Assembly: GCA_038049695.1 (NCBI GenBank)
Contig: CP142451.1
Coordinates: 70,696,001-70,760,000 of the forward strand
Direction of reading: 5' to 3'
DNA length: 64,000 nt
Source of the DNA: Cinnamomum chago
Lineage: Eukaryota > Streptophyta > Magnoliopsida > Laurales > Lauraceae
Each line of letters begins with the position of its first letter. Within the stretch, counting starts at the first letter, position 1. This document shows positions 10,428 through 22,019 of the stretch, in pieces. Position numbers and translations under genes: made by a program. The notes beneath the pieces were generated by a model. It made no database searches, was not told the DNA's origin, and saw only the letters and a list, made by a program, of their open reading frames with translations.

Positions 10428-11237
10428 GTAAAGACTGTTGCTTCAAATAGAAATCTGAGCCACACTACCCATAGGCAAACATCAACAAGAGTATTGGATG
10501 GTGCTAAGATGAAAATGAAAAGGAGTTCTTGGGAGAAGAAGGATAATTCCTTGTCAACAGTGAATAACTTGGCCCGAAAAAGACGGCCGGTTAATAGCAG
10601 TCTGCATGTTGAAAACACAGGCCTTGCCAATTCTACTCATGGAAAGCAAAGAAGCGTTACTAGTGATGTAATTCATAGAAACGGTTCAACACCTTTTGTT
10701 CGCCCTGTAAATTAGTGCAGTCGTAATAAAGCTTTCCCCAAGAAGGCAGAAGGTAATGACACAAGGAACAGTAAGGACACGGATCCAGCTTTTTTCACAT
10801 TTACTTCAAAAAAGAAGCAGGGTACTTCATCTTCTTCCGTAGAGATGAAGAAACAGAGCAAAGGTGAGGTGAGTTGTGATTCCTCTCACAATAAAGAGGC
10901 GATGTTGGATGCAAACAATGAAAGTTCGTCGCCTTTAAGAAGAGCGACTGGATTCAAAGGAGATGCTCTAGGTGCTCTCTTAGAGCAGAAGCTAAAGGAG
11001 TTAACTTGTCTAGAGAGGGATGAGTCCGTCACCGGTGATACTTTGTCTGGTAGATCTGCTGCCATTCTTTAAGAGTTGATATCTGCACTGTAAATGAGCA
11101 GGCCAAACTCTCAAGTAAATGTAGACAACTGCTCAGATGGGCTCGGTTTGAAGGATAACATGTATAGTAATAGTCCTGTGTGCTCTGATTGCACCCATGT
11201 GCAGGAAATGGCTCACAATCCAGGCAGTAAGTTCCAG
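10428..11237 (+). pseudogene. DUF4378/TRM (TON1-recruiting-motif) type gene fragment
   Basis: One frame runs from about 10428 to a splice donor (CAG then GTGAGT) at 11237/11238. It encodes basic, Ser-rich sequence (KRSSWEKKDNSLSTVNNLAR, KRRPVNSS) and then SSPLRRATGFKGDALGALLE with EQKLKELTCLERDE. This last block is typical of the large plant LONGIFOLIA/TRM proteins, which bind microtubule-associated TON1 complexes. Three in-frame stops (TAG at 10713, TAA at 11070, TAA at 11091) are the only breaks. All can arise from C-to-T changes in CAG/CAA codons, and no frameshift is seen. It is a single internal exon without its flanking exons. The family assignment is moderately sure. Confidence 0.6.
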
Positions 11238-14042
11238 GTGAGTTTATCCTTTCCGGTTCTTTCATGTAATTTAGACTGATTAGTCCTTCATTTAGTTGCA
11301 ATGCTACTGATTGGTATCAATATTCTTAGTATATGATTTGAACCTAATTACTTGTCAGTTATCTGATGAAATCTGATTGTCCTATCTTCTAACACATGGA
11401 TATATTCAGTAATCAAACTACTTAATGGTTCAGGTGTTATGCTTGTCCATTCTTTGAGCAGAGCTTTTGCATACAAGGTTTGCACGGAAAAGGTCATATG
11501 GGATATGGCAATCAAAACTAAAATTGTCATACACAATTCTATACGCTTTTGGATGAGCTTTAAGTTGAATGCTTGGACCTCCAAAAAAAAAAAGTTTGAA
11601 TGCTGGGACCTCCAGTCTTCAGTTGTATTTTGAAGGGAAATTTTGGTAGCATTCTTTCTGATAATCCATGTATCTTTACAGATGGGTGTGGTACAAACTG
11701 GTTTATCTAGATCAGCCTTTGGTTTCAATTTGAACCTTTCATAACCAGGTAAAATTATGATTGTCATGTGCAGCACAGATTGGAACATGGACACTCTAAA
11801 ACACAAACTTTAGACTACGGGTATCGTAAAGATATGCCATCTCATGGGTATAATTATGTAAGGATATTTTCTAAAACTGATCTTTTTGTTGGTTTTAGAT
11901 TTCAGTTCTTACAGTTTACTTGTAACTGTGTTAAACCATATATTACTTCATAATTGTAGTTATGTTGAAACATGTTTAAATATTCAGAATGAGTACTGCT
12001 TGGCCTACAGTTCAAAACTCGAACAAGTTCCTTTTATTATTTTGGGGGTGGGTGGGTGGGTTTGGAGTGTTACGATGGTGCTTAAAATTTTCGAAGGATT
12101 GGCAGGGGGGGTTGGTTTTTTGGAGTGTTACGATGGTGCTTAACATTTTCGAAGGATTGGCAGGGGTGTGTGCGCGTGTGTGTGGAGGAGTGGTTGGTTT
12201 TTATGGCTAAGTTAGGGGCCAAGTCCAAGTTTTAAAACACTGCTTGGATAATCTTATCTTGTGATAAATCCACATTAAAGAGGCAAAAGTTTCATTCTTC
12301 CCAAAGTTTCTATCATTCAATAAGTGTGTGTTTCAACCATATTAACAACAGGATGGCTGTATACATGGCCACATGTAAGGGAGAAGATGGAAACATAGAC
12401 ATGTTAGATAATGAGACAAGATTATAAGCAACATCATTTTAATTTCCACAATCTTCCAATATCACATGAGATATACAAGTACACAACTAAACAAATAAAT
12501 AAAGCATGGAGAAAATAAAATACTTGCAATGATTCACCTAGAGAAACATCTCACATAAACTTAATCTCTATCTTCATCAAGAATGAAAGTCTTTCTATTC
12601 AATAAGTTTGCTATGCTAACTATTACAAACAAATAAATTTACAGAGAAGGGAAGTAACTGTACAAGCAAAAGCAGATGAAAAGTTATTACACACCTTCTT
12701 TATCCCAACTCTGTAGAGGCTTGCTCCTGTAGAATTATGAAAATTAATACAAAAGGGATCATGCAAATATGAAACTCACGAGAGTGGAGACTAGAAATTT
12801 ATATTGTTCAAAGCACAAGAGAAGTATACACGAGGCTGTAAGAAATGGATAAAAATTCCAAATTGAAATGTCTTCTTAAACAACAAAACAATCCTTACAT
12901 AGCTTAAACAGGTAAAGAAGAAGAATAAGAAAAATCCCTTTTTCTTCTCTCCATAATCAATGGTAAAGATTTAAGATGCATTTGCTTCATCAAACTTCAG
13001 CTCATGAAAAACCCATCTCCACAGTTCAAATCCATTACTGAAATCCCAAAATCCCCAAATCTTCATCCAGACCCCTGCTCCTTCAGCCCCCACTTTGAGG
13101 ACTAATTTGTGTTGTTTTATGGCTGCTCCATAGAAATTTAGATTTATTTGTAGTAGTTAATGAACTGAAATCTGAATGCATGACCATCGATTATTTAAAA
13201 CATGTTGACTTTGTTACAGCTGCTTTATTAATTGATATTATTGAGATTTAAAGCATGTTAAATTTATGGAAATTGTTGTGGACTGGTACACATGTTGCAC
13301 ATTGTGGGTTTAAGCAAGGACATCAATGTTATTATTAGTGTGATGGACTGTTTGATGTGAAGGTGAATGTGTTATGATTAACTTGTAATTGAATGTTATC
13401 CTCAAATCTATAAAGGGTTAGTTAAGGGATTGCCATTACACTACCTGGAAACCAATAGTGAAACGGTGAGGGGAAAAATAAATCTGGGTTAAGTGTAACG
13501 GGCTGGTTTTAAATTAACTCATTACAGGTGTTGAGGACATTTTCGAATATCAATATGGAAAAATCGAGGAGATAGGATGACTTGGTTGGAGGAACCCTTT
13601 CAGACACACATAGATTGTTAGCACTGTATGGCCTGACATCCCCATACAAATGGCCAATTTTGGAGACTCGTGGACTTTGGGTAGTTTTGGGAGAATTTGA
13701 TTCAGAGCCTAGGATTAAAACCACAAGTCCATATAGGAGTTCTGGGCTGGCCAAACTGATCTGGTGGGTCCAAGGCTAGGGCCAGACCCCAATGTTTAGA
13801 TTCCAGTTATGCCAAACCCAAATCTGAGTTGCTGGTCACTGGTTGACATTAGTTTGGAGTGCAAACCTTGTAGCAATTGTAATCTGACATAATATAATTG
13901 AATGATTCCTATTCCTCTATATGATAGCTCTTCATTCTCGATGTCTATAGTCTTGATGTTGATCAAAAGTTGGGAATTGATGTATAATTTGAACTATATA
14001 AGACGGCAAAATACTGGCATGTACGCTAGTTATGGGAGCACA
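11238..14042. other. Intergenic or former intron sequence, no gene seen
   Basis: No further exons of the TRM-type gene were identified. A short minus-strand block near 12707-12740 (acceptor, about 31 bases reading ASLYRVGIKK, donor) looks exon-like but is too short to assign. The open frame at 13582-13779 has no recognisable homology. Confidence 0.35.
12061..12170. repeat. 58-bp tandem duplication
   Basis: TTTGGAGTGTTACGATGGTG with the following CTTAA(A/C)ATTTTCGAAGGATTGG occurs at 12061 and 12119. It follows a GGGTGGGT run and precedes a GTGTGTGCGCGTGTG tract. Confidence 0.85.
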
Positions 14043-14521
14043 TGTTATACCATTATTAACATGAACCCTAAGATCGAGAACAGCATGATAATCACATATA
14101 GGATTCAATCTTAAATAAGTTGAAGAGTACCTCCAGACATTCTGATGCAGAGAGCTTTCTGATCCTGCTGTCTGGCCCTGTTGTTGAGATCCGTCGAAGA
14201 AGAGGCTGGGTGAATGGTTTCGGTTTCTCTCTCCTTGCCTATAAACCTTAATGTGTTGAGGTTTTGTGTGTAGCCTTTGTGATGGACGAAAGGCTTTATT
14301 TATAGGTGGAGAGAGGACCGAATTCCCAATTAGGTTTACTTTAGACTTAATCTCAACCGTCTATCAAGGTAGAGAATATTAAGGAAACTATCTCATTAGG
14401 AAACCGTTTTGAGTAATTATAGCATATGTATCCTATGAAAACGGAATTCCTATAATGACCACACTTCTAGAAAGGAAAGGACTTGTGGTCCAAGTAATGG
14501 GCCTAAAATAATTTCCTTACA
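14043..14521 (-). repeat. 3' LTR of the Copia element
   Basis: 479 bases, identical to the 5' LTR except for one base. A TATA-like TATAAATA (plus-strand TATTTATA, 14298-14305) lies inside and would promote minus-strand transcription from the 5' copy. Confidence 0.95.
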
Positions 14522-14534
14522 GTCTCCCACTTGG
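14522..14534 (-). other. Polypurine tract (plus-strand primer site)
   Basis: On the minus strand CAAGTGGGAGAC lies directly before the LTR start TGTAAGG. AAGTGGGAGA is the usual Copia form. Confidence 0.75.
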
Positions 14535-14910
14535 TCAATAGGAAGATCCATTAATGTTTTCATTTTTAGGGATCATAAGGCGCGCATTATATGCTAAACA
14601 CTGCTTTAGTCGGTTATCATAAGTGTCTTGGCTAATTCGGTTGTTAATGGGAGTCATGGCGTGCACATATTATTTTGCAACATGTTTACTTCCATGTACC
14701 ACGTCATTTACAACCGTCATAACTAGACCATAAGATGAGATTTACATAATGGTCCCATAATGTCTTTGTTTAAAGACTGTTTCTGTTTATCATTTATCCA
14801 AACATAATTATGTACACAATGGAAAAACAGAAATAGTAGATGTAGAGTTGCATTAAGAGCTCAATAAATGTCAAATACAAGTACAGAAATAAAAAGGCAG
14901 AAAATGATAA

Positions 14911-17900
14911 TTAAGAACTATCTTGAAGACCCATGCTTTCAGTATGTCCTTGAAAGGTCTTTGGAGGTAGTCCTTTCGTGAATATGTCTGCAACCATGAA
15001 ATCTGTACGTATAGACTCAATGACAAATTTTTGTAATCTAACATCTTGCTTCAGTGATAGATATTTAAGGTCCATGTGTTTGGATCCCTTAGATATCCTG
15101 TCATGCTTAGAAAAGAAGGTTGCAGCATCATTATCACAGTAAATAGTTAATGGCTTAGAGATGAAACTCAAGGCTCCAAACTGAGTGATAAAATTACGCA
15201 ACCATGTTCCTTGAATTGCAGCCTCATAACATGCCACATATTCAGCCATCATGGTGGATGTGTAAAGCAACTCTGATTTCTGGCTTTTCCATGATATTGC
15301 TCCTCCACATAAGAGATACACATAGCCGAGAGTGCAGAGTCTGGTGTCAAGACATCCAGCAAAATCTGAATCGGAATAACCAGTCACCTGTAGGTGACTT
15401 GATTTTCTGTATGTGAGCATATACTTCCTTGTTCCCTTGAGGTATCTCAATACTTTCTTTGCAGCTTTCCAATGAGCGATTCCTGGGTTACTTTGAAATC
15501 TACCCAGCATGCCAACAGCATGACTAATGTCAGGTCTTGTACAGACCTGTGCATACATCAAACTTCCTACAAGAGAAGCATAAGGATATTTTTCCATTTC
15601 TTTACGTTCCAATTCGTTTTGTGGACACTGCGTAAGATTAAGCTTGTCTCCTTTATGCAGTGGAACAGGACTAGAAGAAATGTCATCATGCCAAATCTCT
15701 CTAGAACTTTGTCAATATATGCTTGCTGAGACAATCCCAAAATACCAAGTGACCTGTCACGGAATATTTCTATTTCTATCACATAGGAAGCCTCACCCAT
15801 ATCTTTCATTTCAAAGTTCTTAAAGAGATAATCCTTTGTCTCATGTAACAGACCAAGGTCGCTGCTAGCCAGTAATATGTCATCAACATACAGAACCAAA
15901 AATATGAACTTACTCCCACTGATCTTGAGATATATGCAAGGGTCAACTATGTTTTCTTTGAAATCGAAGGCAGTAATGATTTCATGAAACTTTAGATACC
16001 ATTGCCTTGAAGCTTGCTTCAGTCCATATATTGATTTCTTAAGTTTACAGACCATGTCTTCCTGACCTTCAATTATGAAGCCTTCAGGTTGACGCATGTA
16101 GACTTCTTCTTCCAAGTCTCCATTAAGAAAGGCAGTTTTCACATCCATTTGATGTAACTCGAGGTCATAGTGAGCTACTAATGCCATGATAATTCTAAGA
16201 GAATCCTTCCTGGACACAGGGGAGAAAGTCTCAGTATAATCAATGCCTTCTTTCTGATTAAAACCTTTGGCAACAAGTCTGGCTTTATGTCTTTCAATAT
16301 TGCCTTTGCAGTCGCGTTTGGTCTTGAAGACCCATTTACAGCCAACTGGTTTGTGTCCTGGAGGCAATTGAACAACTTCCCATACTTGATTTTCATCCAT
16401 AGATTTCAATTCTTCCTTCATGGCATCAATCCATTTACTAGAATTAACATCCTTAATGGCCTGTGAATAAGAAACCGGGTCTTTAATTGTCCCTTCTTCA
16501 GATTCTACTTGGTAAAGCATGTAATCATCGGAAATAGCTGATCTCCTTTGTCTTTGAGACCTTCTTAATGCTGGTCCCTCTGGTGCTTCATCCATATGTT
16601 CATTGGTGACAATCTCATTATGGAGTTGTTGATCATTTATTGGATTTTCCTCATTGTTAAAGGGTTCAACAACGGGAGGATTTCCAACATCTTTCGGAAT
16701 GGAGGGTAAAGGGATAGGTACCCTGATTTCCTGAATAATCACATCTTGAGTTTTATTACTCCCACTGATTTCACCATTTTCAAAGAATCTAGCATTACCG
16801 GTTTCAACAATTCTTGTACTATGGTTAGGGCAGTAAAACCTAAATCCTTTGGACTTTTCTGGGTAACCTATAAAGTAACCACTGATCGTTTTAAGGTCCA
16901 ATTTCTTTTCATGTGGGTTGTAGACTCTAGCCTCAGCTGGGCAACCCCAAATTTGGAGATGTCTTAAACTAGGTTTCCACCATTTCCACAGTTCAAAAGG
17001 TGTCTTTGGAACTGCCTTACTGGGAACCCTATTCAAGATATAAACAGCTGTGCGTAGAGCATCCATCCACAATGATATAGGTAAGTTGGCATGACTCATC
17101 ATGGATCTAACCATTTCCATGTATGTACGATTTCGCCTTTCAGCTACACCATTCTGCCATGGAGAACCAGGCGTTGTGTATTGGGCAACAATTCCAAGCT
17201 TTTGGAGGAGTTTTGCAAAAGGTCCAGGATGTTGTCCTGTTTCATCATACCTACCATAAAACTCACCACCTCTATCTGACCTTATGATTTTCACTTTTCT
17301 ATCTAGTTGCCTTTCGACTTCAGTAATGAACACTTGTACAGCATTCACAGACTGAGATTTGTCATGCAACAAGTATAGGTAACAGTAACGTGAGTAATCA
17401 TCAATAAAGGTAATGAAGTACTTTTCTCCCCCAAAGGTTGGAACATCAAAGGGTCCGCAAATGTCTGTATGAATTATTTCAAGAAGCTGGGTACTTCTTG
17501 TGGCTCCTTTCTTTGTGTGTTTTGTTGTTTTGCCTTTAATACAATCCACACATACTGAAATATTAGTAAAATCTAGATCCGGAAGGACACCATCTTTTAC
17601 TAATCGTTTTATTCTTTCACTGGATATGTGACCCAGTCTTTTATGCCACAAGAAATAAGAGTCATTTTTAGATGACTTTCGTTTTGTTTCCTTAGAATGC
17701 AGGGTAAGATGGGTTTCAGTAAATGGACTATTAAGATGAAACTTGTATAGCCTGTCAATCAATATTCCAGAACCAATGCGACTAGAATCTTTAAATAAAC
17801 TGAAATTACCATTTCCTACTTCAAATGAATAACCAACTTTATCAAGTGCACTTACAGAAACCAAATTACGAGAAATAGACGGAACATAAAGAGTTTGACA

Positions 17901-18983
17901 TAAATCTAACTGATAACCGCTATCTAAAACAAGACGAAAAGTGCCAATAGCTTCAACTGGAGCTTTGTCTTTGTTCCCCATAAAAAGAAAGTTCTCACTT
18001 GGGTTTATGGTTTGGATCGTAAGGAATCCCTGCATTGAATTGGAAACATGAACATTAGCACAAGTGTCAATCCACCAAGTATCAGAAGAAACATAAGTAA
18101 GATTTGATTCGAAATAACTTACGAAACCCATAGGGTTACCTTTCTTTTCGAACCATTCTTTACGTTTAGTGCAGTTTGCCTGAAAATGTCCAGGTTTCTT
18201 GCAAAATCTGCATATGTCTTCCTTCTTTTTTTTCTTGGGGTTCTGACTAGCCTGATTAGGTCTGGGTGGTGCCCTTTTCTGGCCTGAATTATTCTTTTTC
18301 CCAGCTTTATGTCCAGCTCCTTGAACGAGATGAGCTACTTTAATACCTTGTTGATTCAGCCTGGCCTCCTCTTGAACCAGTTTGTTAGCCAATTCATTCA
18401 CTGTCCACTTGTCCGTAATAGTGTTGTAGTGAATTTGGAAAGGCCCGTACTGAGGAGGTAAACTATTTAGGATAAATTGGACGAGAAAAGCCTCATCCAC
18501 TGATAATCCCAAATTCTTAAGTTTAGCAGCAAGGTTGGTCATCTCAATGACATGCTCGTGCATTGAGCGAGTGCCATCAAACTTCATGGTTGTAAGATTT
18601 GCCATTAGTGTCCCAGCAAGGGATTTGTCTGCAGTCTTAAACCTATCTTCAATGGCCTTCATATAGTCCTTAGCATTCTCAGTTTTAGGAAGGGATGTTT
18701 TGATGTTGTTGGCAATAGTCATTCGCAAAAACATAGTGCTTAGTCTGTCAGACCTCTCCCAAGCATTGAAGAGTGCCTTTTCCTCAGGGGTACTTGTTTC
18801 AATGAGTGCAGCTGGCTTATCTTTAAGAAGAGCCATATCCAGTTCAAGTACCCCCAATGTGAACTCAACTTGTTCTTTCCATTCTAAGAAGTTTGTTCCA
18901 TTGAGCTTAGTGATAGAGGTAGCATGCGAATTTAGATTAGTGGGTACAATAACTGTAATAGAGAAACAACAATAAGGCTCCAA
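14911..18983 (-). pseudogene. Copia gag-pol polyprotein, frameshifted
   Basis: The first frame (18983-15567, 1138 codons) holds Gag ([16 protein letters not shown], residues 25-40), a zinc knuckle [14 protein letters not shown] (258-271), protease, integrase (zinc region HKRLGH...CVDC; catalytic [16 protein letters not shown] and VAERRNR) and reverse transcriptase (YVDDILLAS). The frame is lost near 15690, just after the LERFGM motif. The second frame, ending at 14911, supplies the rest: TRPDISHAVGML, RNase H (YSDSDFAGC, MMAEYVA, YCDNDAA) and the C-terminus. The protease motif reads DTCAN where D-[ST]-G-A is expected, so an active-site glycine is replaced by cysteine. Apart from these changes the reading frames are well preserved. 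The start at 18983 lies upstream of the conserved Gag region; an internal start is possible. Confidence 0.9.
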
Positions 18984-19730
18984 TTAAAATTAAGACAACA
19001 CATGCATAAGATAAGAATATATACGACATAAAATTTAGGTGCTCCTGTGGGTAGTCACCATAATTTCTACACATTATACCATCTAAGGTCGTCATATTCA
19101 AGGTGGTGCTAATGAGTTATGTTACTCTTAATTATGAACAAACACTCCTTAATTATTGTTCAAACGTATGAATATAATCCGCCTGTGGGCGATTGAATGT
19201 TTCATGCGTTGAATAATATGTAATGTAAACATTATGATGGTACTATTAGGGCTAAATATCAGTGTTTAATTGTTAGGGTCACTGTGGTGAGACCTAACCC
19301 TAAGCATAAAACTTTGGTGATCATAATTAGCTTAATATGAACATAAACATTATATGTTGCATGCATTCATGATAGATCATTCTATATATAAAAAGTACTG
19401 ATAAAGAGGCCGAGCCCCGGAGGGCTGTCCGACGGCTCTTTGGGGCTGAAAGTTATATATATATATATATATATTTTGAACTTACGCAGGGTTTTTATGC
19501 AGAATAATAATAAAAAAAAATCAGAACTTTAAATAAATCACGATCATACAGTCGTGGTTAAATCGAAATTGCGGAATAACATAAATCTAAACCATTCATG
19601 CAGGCCATAAAAGTTTGATCGGTAAAATTTTGCAAAACAGAGTAAAAAATAAAAAACGGATCTATATTTGCCGATTATGGCGATGCAAAAATTACCCTAA
19701 TTAATGGATGATCATGTGTTCTAAAACCTG

Positions 19731-19742
19731 TCTCTGATACCA
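19731..19742 (-). other. Primer-binding site (initiator tRNA-Met)
   Basis: On the minus strand, TGGTATCAGAGA begins two bases after the 5' LTR end. It matches the 3' end of plant initiator tRNA-Met (TGGTATCAGAGC) except for the last base. Confidence 0.85.
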
Positions 19743-19744
19743 CA

Positions 19745-20223
19745 TGTTATACCATTATTAACATGAACCCTAAGATCGAGAACAGCATGATAATCACATA
19801 TAGGATTCAATCTTAAATAAGTTGAAGAGTACCTCCAGACATTCTGATGCAGAGAGCTTTCTGATCCTGCTGTCTGGCCCTGTTGTTGAGATCCGTCGAA
19901 GAAGAGGCTGGGTGAATGGTTTCGGTTTCTCTCTCCTTGCCTATAAACCTTAATGTGTTGAGGTTTTGTGTGTAGCCTTTGTGATGGACGAAAGGCTTTA
20001 TTTATAGGTGGAGAGAGGACCAAATTCCCAATTAGGTTTACTTTAGACTTAATCTCAACCGTCTATCAAGGTAGAGAATATTAAGGAAACTATCTCATTA
20101 GGAAACCGTTTTGAGTAATTATAGCATATGTATCCTATGAAAACGGAATTCCTATAATGACCACACTTCTAGAAAGGAAAGGACTTGTGGTCCAAGTAAT
20201 GGGCCTAAAATAATTTCCTTACA
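19745..20223 (-). repeat. 5' LTR of the Copia element
   Basis: 479 bases, TG...CA on the minus strand, one difference from the 3' LTR. It is followed on the plus strand by TATGGGAGCACC, which repeats the left flank. Confidence 0.95.
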
Positions 20224-20804
20224 TATGGGAGCACCAATCCATCTAAAAAAAAAAATTTAAAGCAGCAACGAAGAAGAAGAAGAAGAAGAAGAATAAGGGA
20301 GTAGAACACAAGTAAAGAAGGAGAAAGAGAAAGGAAAGCTTACTTGGTCCGATTTATCTTTGCTAGAAGGGAGCAGAACACAAGCCTCTCCCCTCCTTCC
20401 GCCTGCAGAATACCACCTTTCTGAGTTTTTTCTTCCTTCCGAGAGAGTATCTTGTTTCAGTTCCTTATTTCAGCAGAACCCAATCAAACCCTAGGAGATC
20501 AACTTGTTTCAACAGAACCTAATCAAACCCTGGGAGACAGAGACGAGGAAGAGGGGGAACGCTAGGAGAAAGAGAAAGAGAAAGAGAATCAATCTCATTA
20601 GCCCTTAAGAGAAAGAGAAGGAGAACTGAAGGTGGGAAGAAATGGCGCCAACGAAAATGGGGAGGGAATGCTGGCTAATCTACTTTAGTTCTCGTTCTTT
20701 TCTGGCGCCAACGAAAATGGGGAGCCCAAGATTTTTTTGCGTTGAAACGGTTTTTAGAGTTGGGACGGCTTGGGATCTTATTTGATTAGGGAGGGTTCCT
20801 GGCT
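20224..20804. other. Purine-rich intergenic sequence
   Basis: It contains a (GAA)n tract (about 20270-20291) and GA-rich segments. TGGCGCCAACGAAAATGGGG appears at 20643 and again at 20703 (60-base spacing). ATGGCGCCAACG at 20642 could start a short frame but no homology was recognised. Confidence 0.4.
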
Positions 20805-20812
20805 GTTTCAAG

Positions 20813-22019
20813 TAGGGGTGAAAGTGGGTCGGGCCGTCCTAGGGCCGCCCGCGGACGGCCCATCATAGGCTCGGCCCGAGCTCGGCTCAAAAGACAAAAG
20901 AGCCGAGCTAGGGCCTAGTAGTAGGCCCGTTTGCTTAAAGGGGCCGAGCTCGGGCTTGATGAAGCCCGGCTCGTAAGCCCTAGGGCCTACATATATTAAT
21001 ACATATATTATATATATGTACACTATATAATATATAATACATATATGATATAACATAATCCATAAATCCTAAACCTTAGTTTTAATCAATATAAATAATC
21101 TCTAAACCCTAAACACTAAATAATCCATAAATCATAAACCTAAGCAGTAAGCCATAGAGCCTACATATATTAATCCATATATTATATGTATGTGTACACT
21201 ATACAGTATATAATACATATATGAATCTATGATACTAAATAATCCATAAATCTTAAACCTTAGTTTTAATCCAATATAAATAATCCCTAAACCCTAAGCA
21301 CTAAATAATCCATAAATCCTAAACCTTAAACCCTAATTTTAATCCAATATAAATAATCCCTAAACAACCTTGAGGATGCATGTATATTAATGGTCTAGAA
21401 GTCATTTTTTAAAGTCTTGTAACTCTGGACCAACCTTTCCTTTGTTGTTATTATTATTTATTAACAATGCTCTATTGTTGTTGTTTTAGGTGATACTGGT
21501 GATGCTAGAGACTTTATTTTATGATGTTAGCCGAATACTTTATTTTATTCTATGATGTTATTGGAGTTTAATTTGATTTGTATTATTGTTGGAGTTTGAT
21601 AATGCTCATCTACATTAACATTGAACTATTATGGAGTGTTGGAACTAGGCTCCCTTTGCTTTTATGGAGTCTTTCTTATTTTAGTTAATTTTATTGCGCA
21701 ATCCAAATTATGAGAATGGGAATATGGGATGAATGCATTCATTTGACCATTTTTTTTGTTCTGGTTTGCATATGTAGATTTCTTTGAATTCCTACAGGAA
21801 TTTTTTTTTCCGAAAAATATTTTCTTTCAGCTAGTGTTATATAATTAGCCGGGCTCAAAGGGCCAGCCCTAGGGCCTCATAACTTAATAAGGGCCGAGCC
21901 CGAGCCAGGGTTTTTGAGGCCCTTTAGGGCTAGGGCCTAGCTAGGGCCTACTAAAAAATACTAGGGCCGAGCCTAGGGCCTGTCAAAGCCCGGCTCGGCC
22001 CGGCCCACTTTCATCCCTA
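20813..22019. mobile_element. Non-autonomous Ac-like hAT element (deletion derivative)
   Basis: The ends TAGGGGTGAAAG and CTTTCATCCCTA are Ac/Ds-type terminal inverted repeats. The 8-bp target duplication GTTTCAAG is perfect (20805-20812 and 22020-22027). About 180 bases at the 5' end and about 650 bases at the 3' end match the element at 26159-30689, including the tract beginning GAGGATGCA(T/G)GTATATTAATG. The transposase region is absent and replaced by A/T-rich filler. Subterminal GGGCCGAGC / CTAGGGCC repeats are kept, and these are likely transposase-binding sites. It could be mobilised only in trans. Confidence 0.95.
20985..21365. repeat. ~184-bp tandem duplication of A/T-rich filler with CCCTAAA motifs
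   Basis: GCCTACATATATTAAT occurs at about 20984 and 21169. It is followed each time by TATATTATATAT-rich DNA, then AATCCATAAATC(C/A/T)TAAACC and TAAACCCTAA blocks. The segment is absent from the larger hAT relative and fills its internal deletion. Confidence 0.6.

Larger units (their letters stand above)
14043..20223 (-). mobile_element. Young Ty1/Copia LTR retrotransposon
   Basis: The 479-bp direct repeats at 14043-14521 and 19745-20223 differ, by eye, at a single base (G versus A within GGACC(G/A)AATTCC). Read on the minus strand the LTR begins TGTAAGGAAA and ends GGTATAACA. A PBS complementary to initiator tRNA-Met follows the 5' LTR and a polypurine tract precedes the 3' LTR. The body carries gag-pol on the minus strand with a frameshift. 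The insertion is flanked by TATGGGAGCAC on both sides, a direct repeat of about 11 bases rather than the usual 5. The near-identical LTRs indicate a recent insertion, so the frameshift is also recent or was inherited from its source. Confidence 0.95.

Noticed and set aside
12707..12740. Mini-exon-like block on the minus strand (ASLYRVGIKK between acceptor and donor)
   Set aside because: Ten codons are too few to assign; splice-like sites of this quality arise by chance.
19383..19450. Structured RNA suggested by the GGCCGAGCCCCGGAGGGCTGTCCGACGGCTC-type G/C-rich block
   Set aside because: It lies in the 5' untranslated part of the Copia element next to a (TA)n tract; a local stem is possible but nothing indicates a separate RNA gene.
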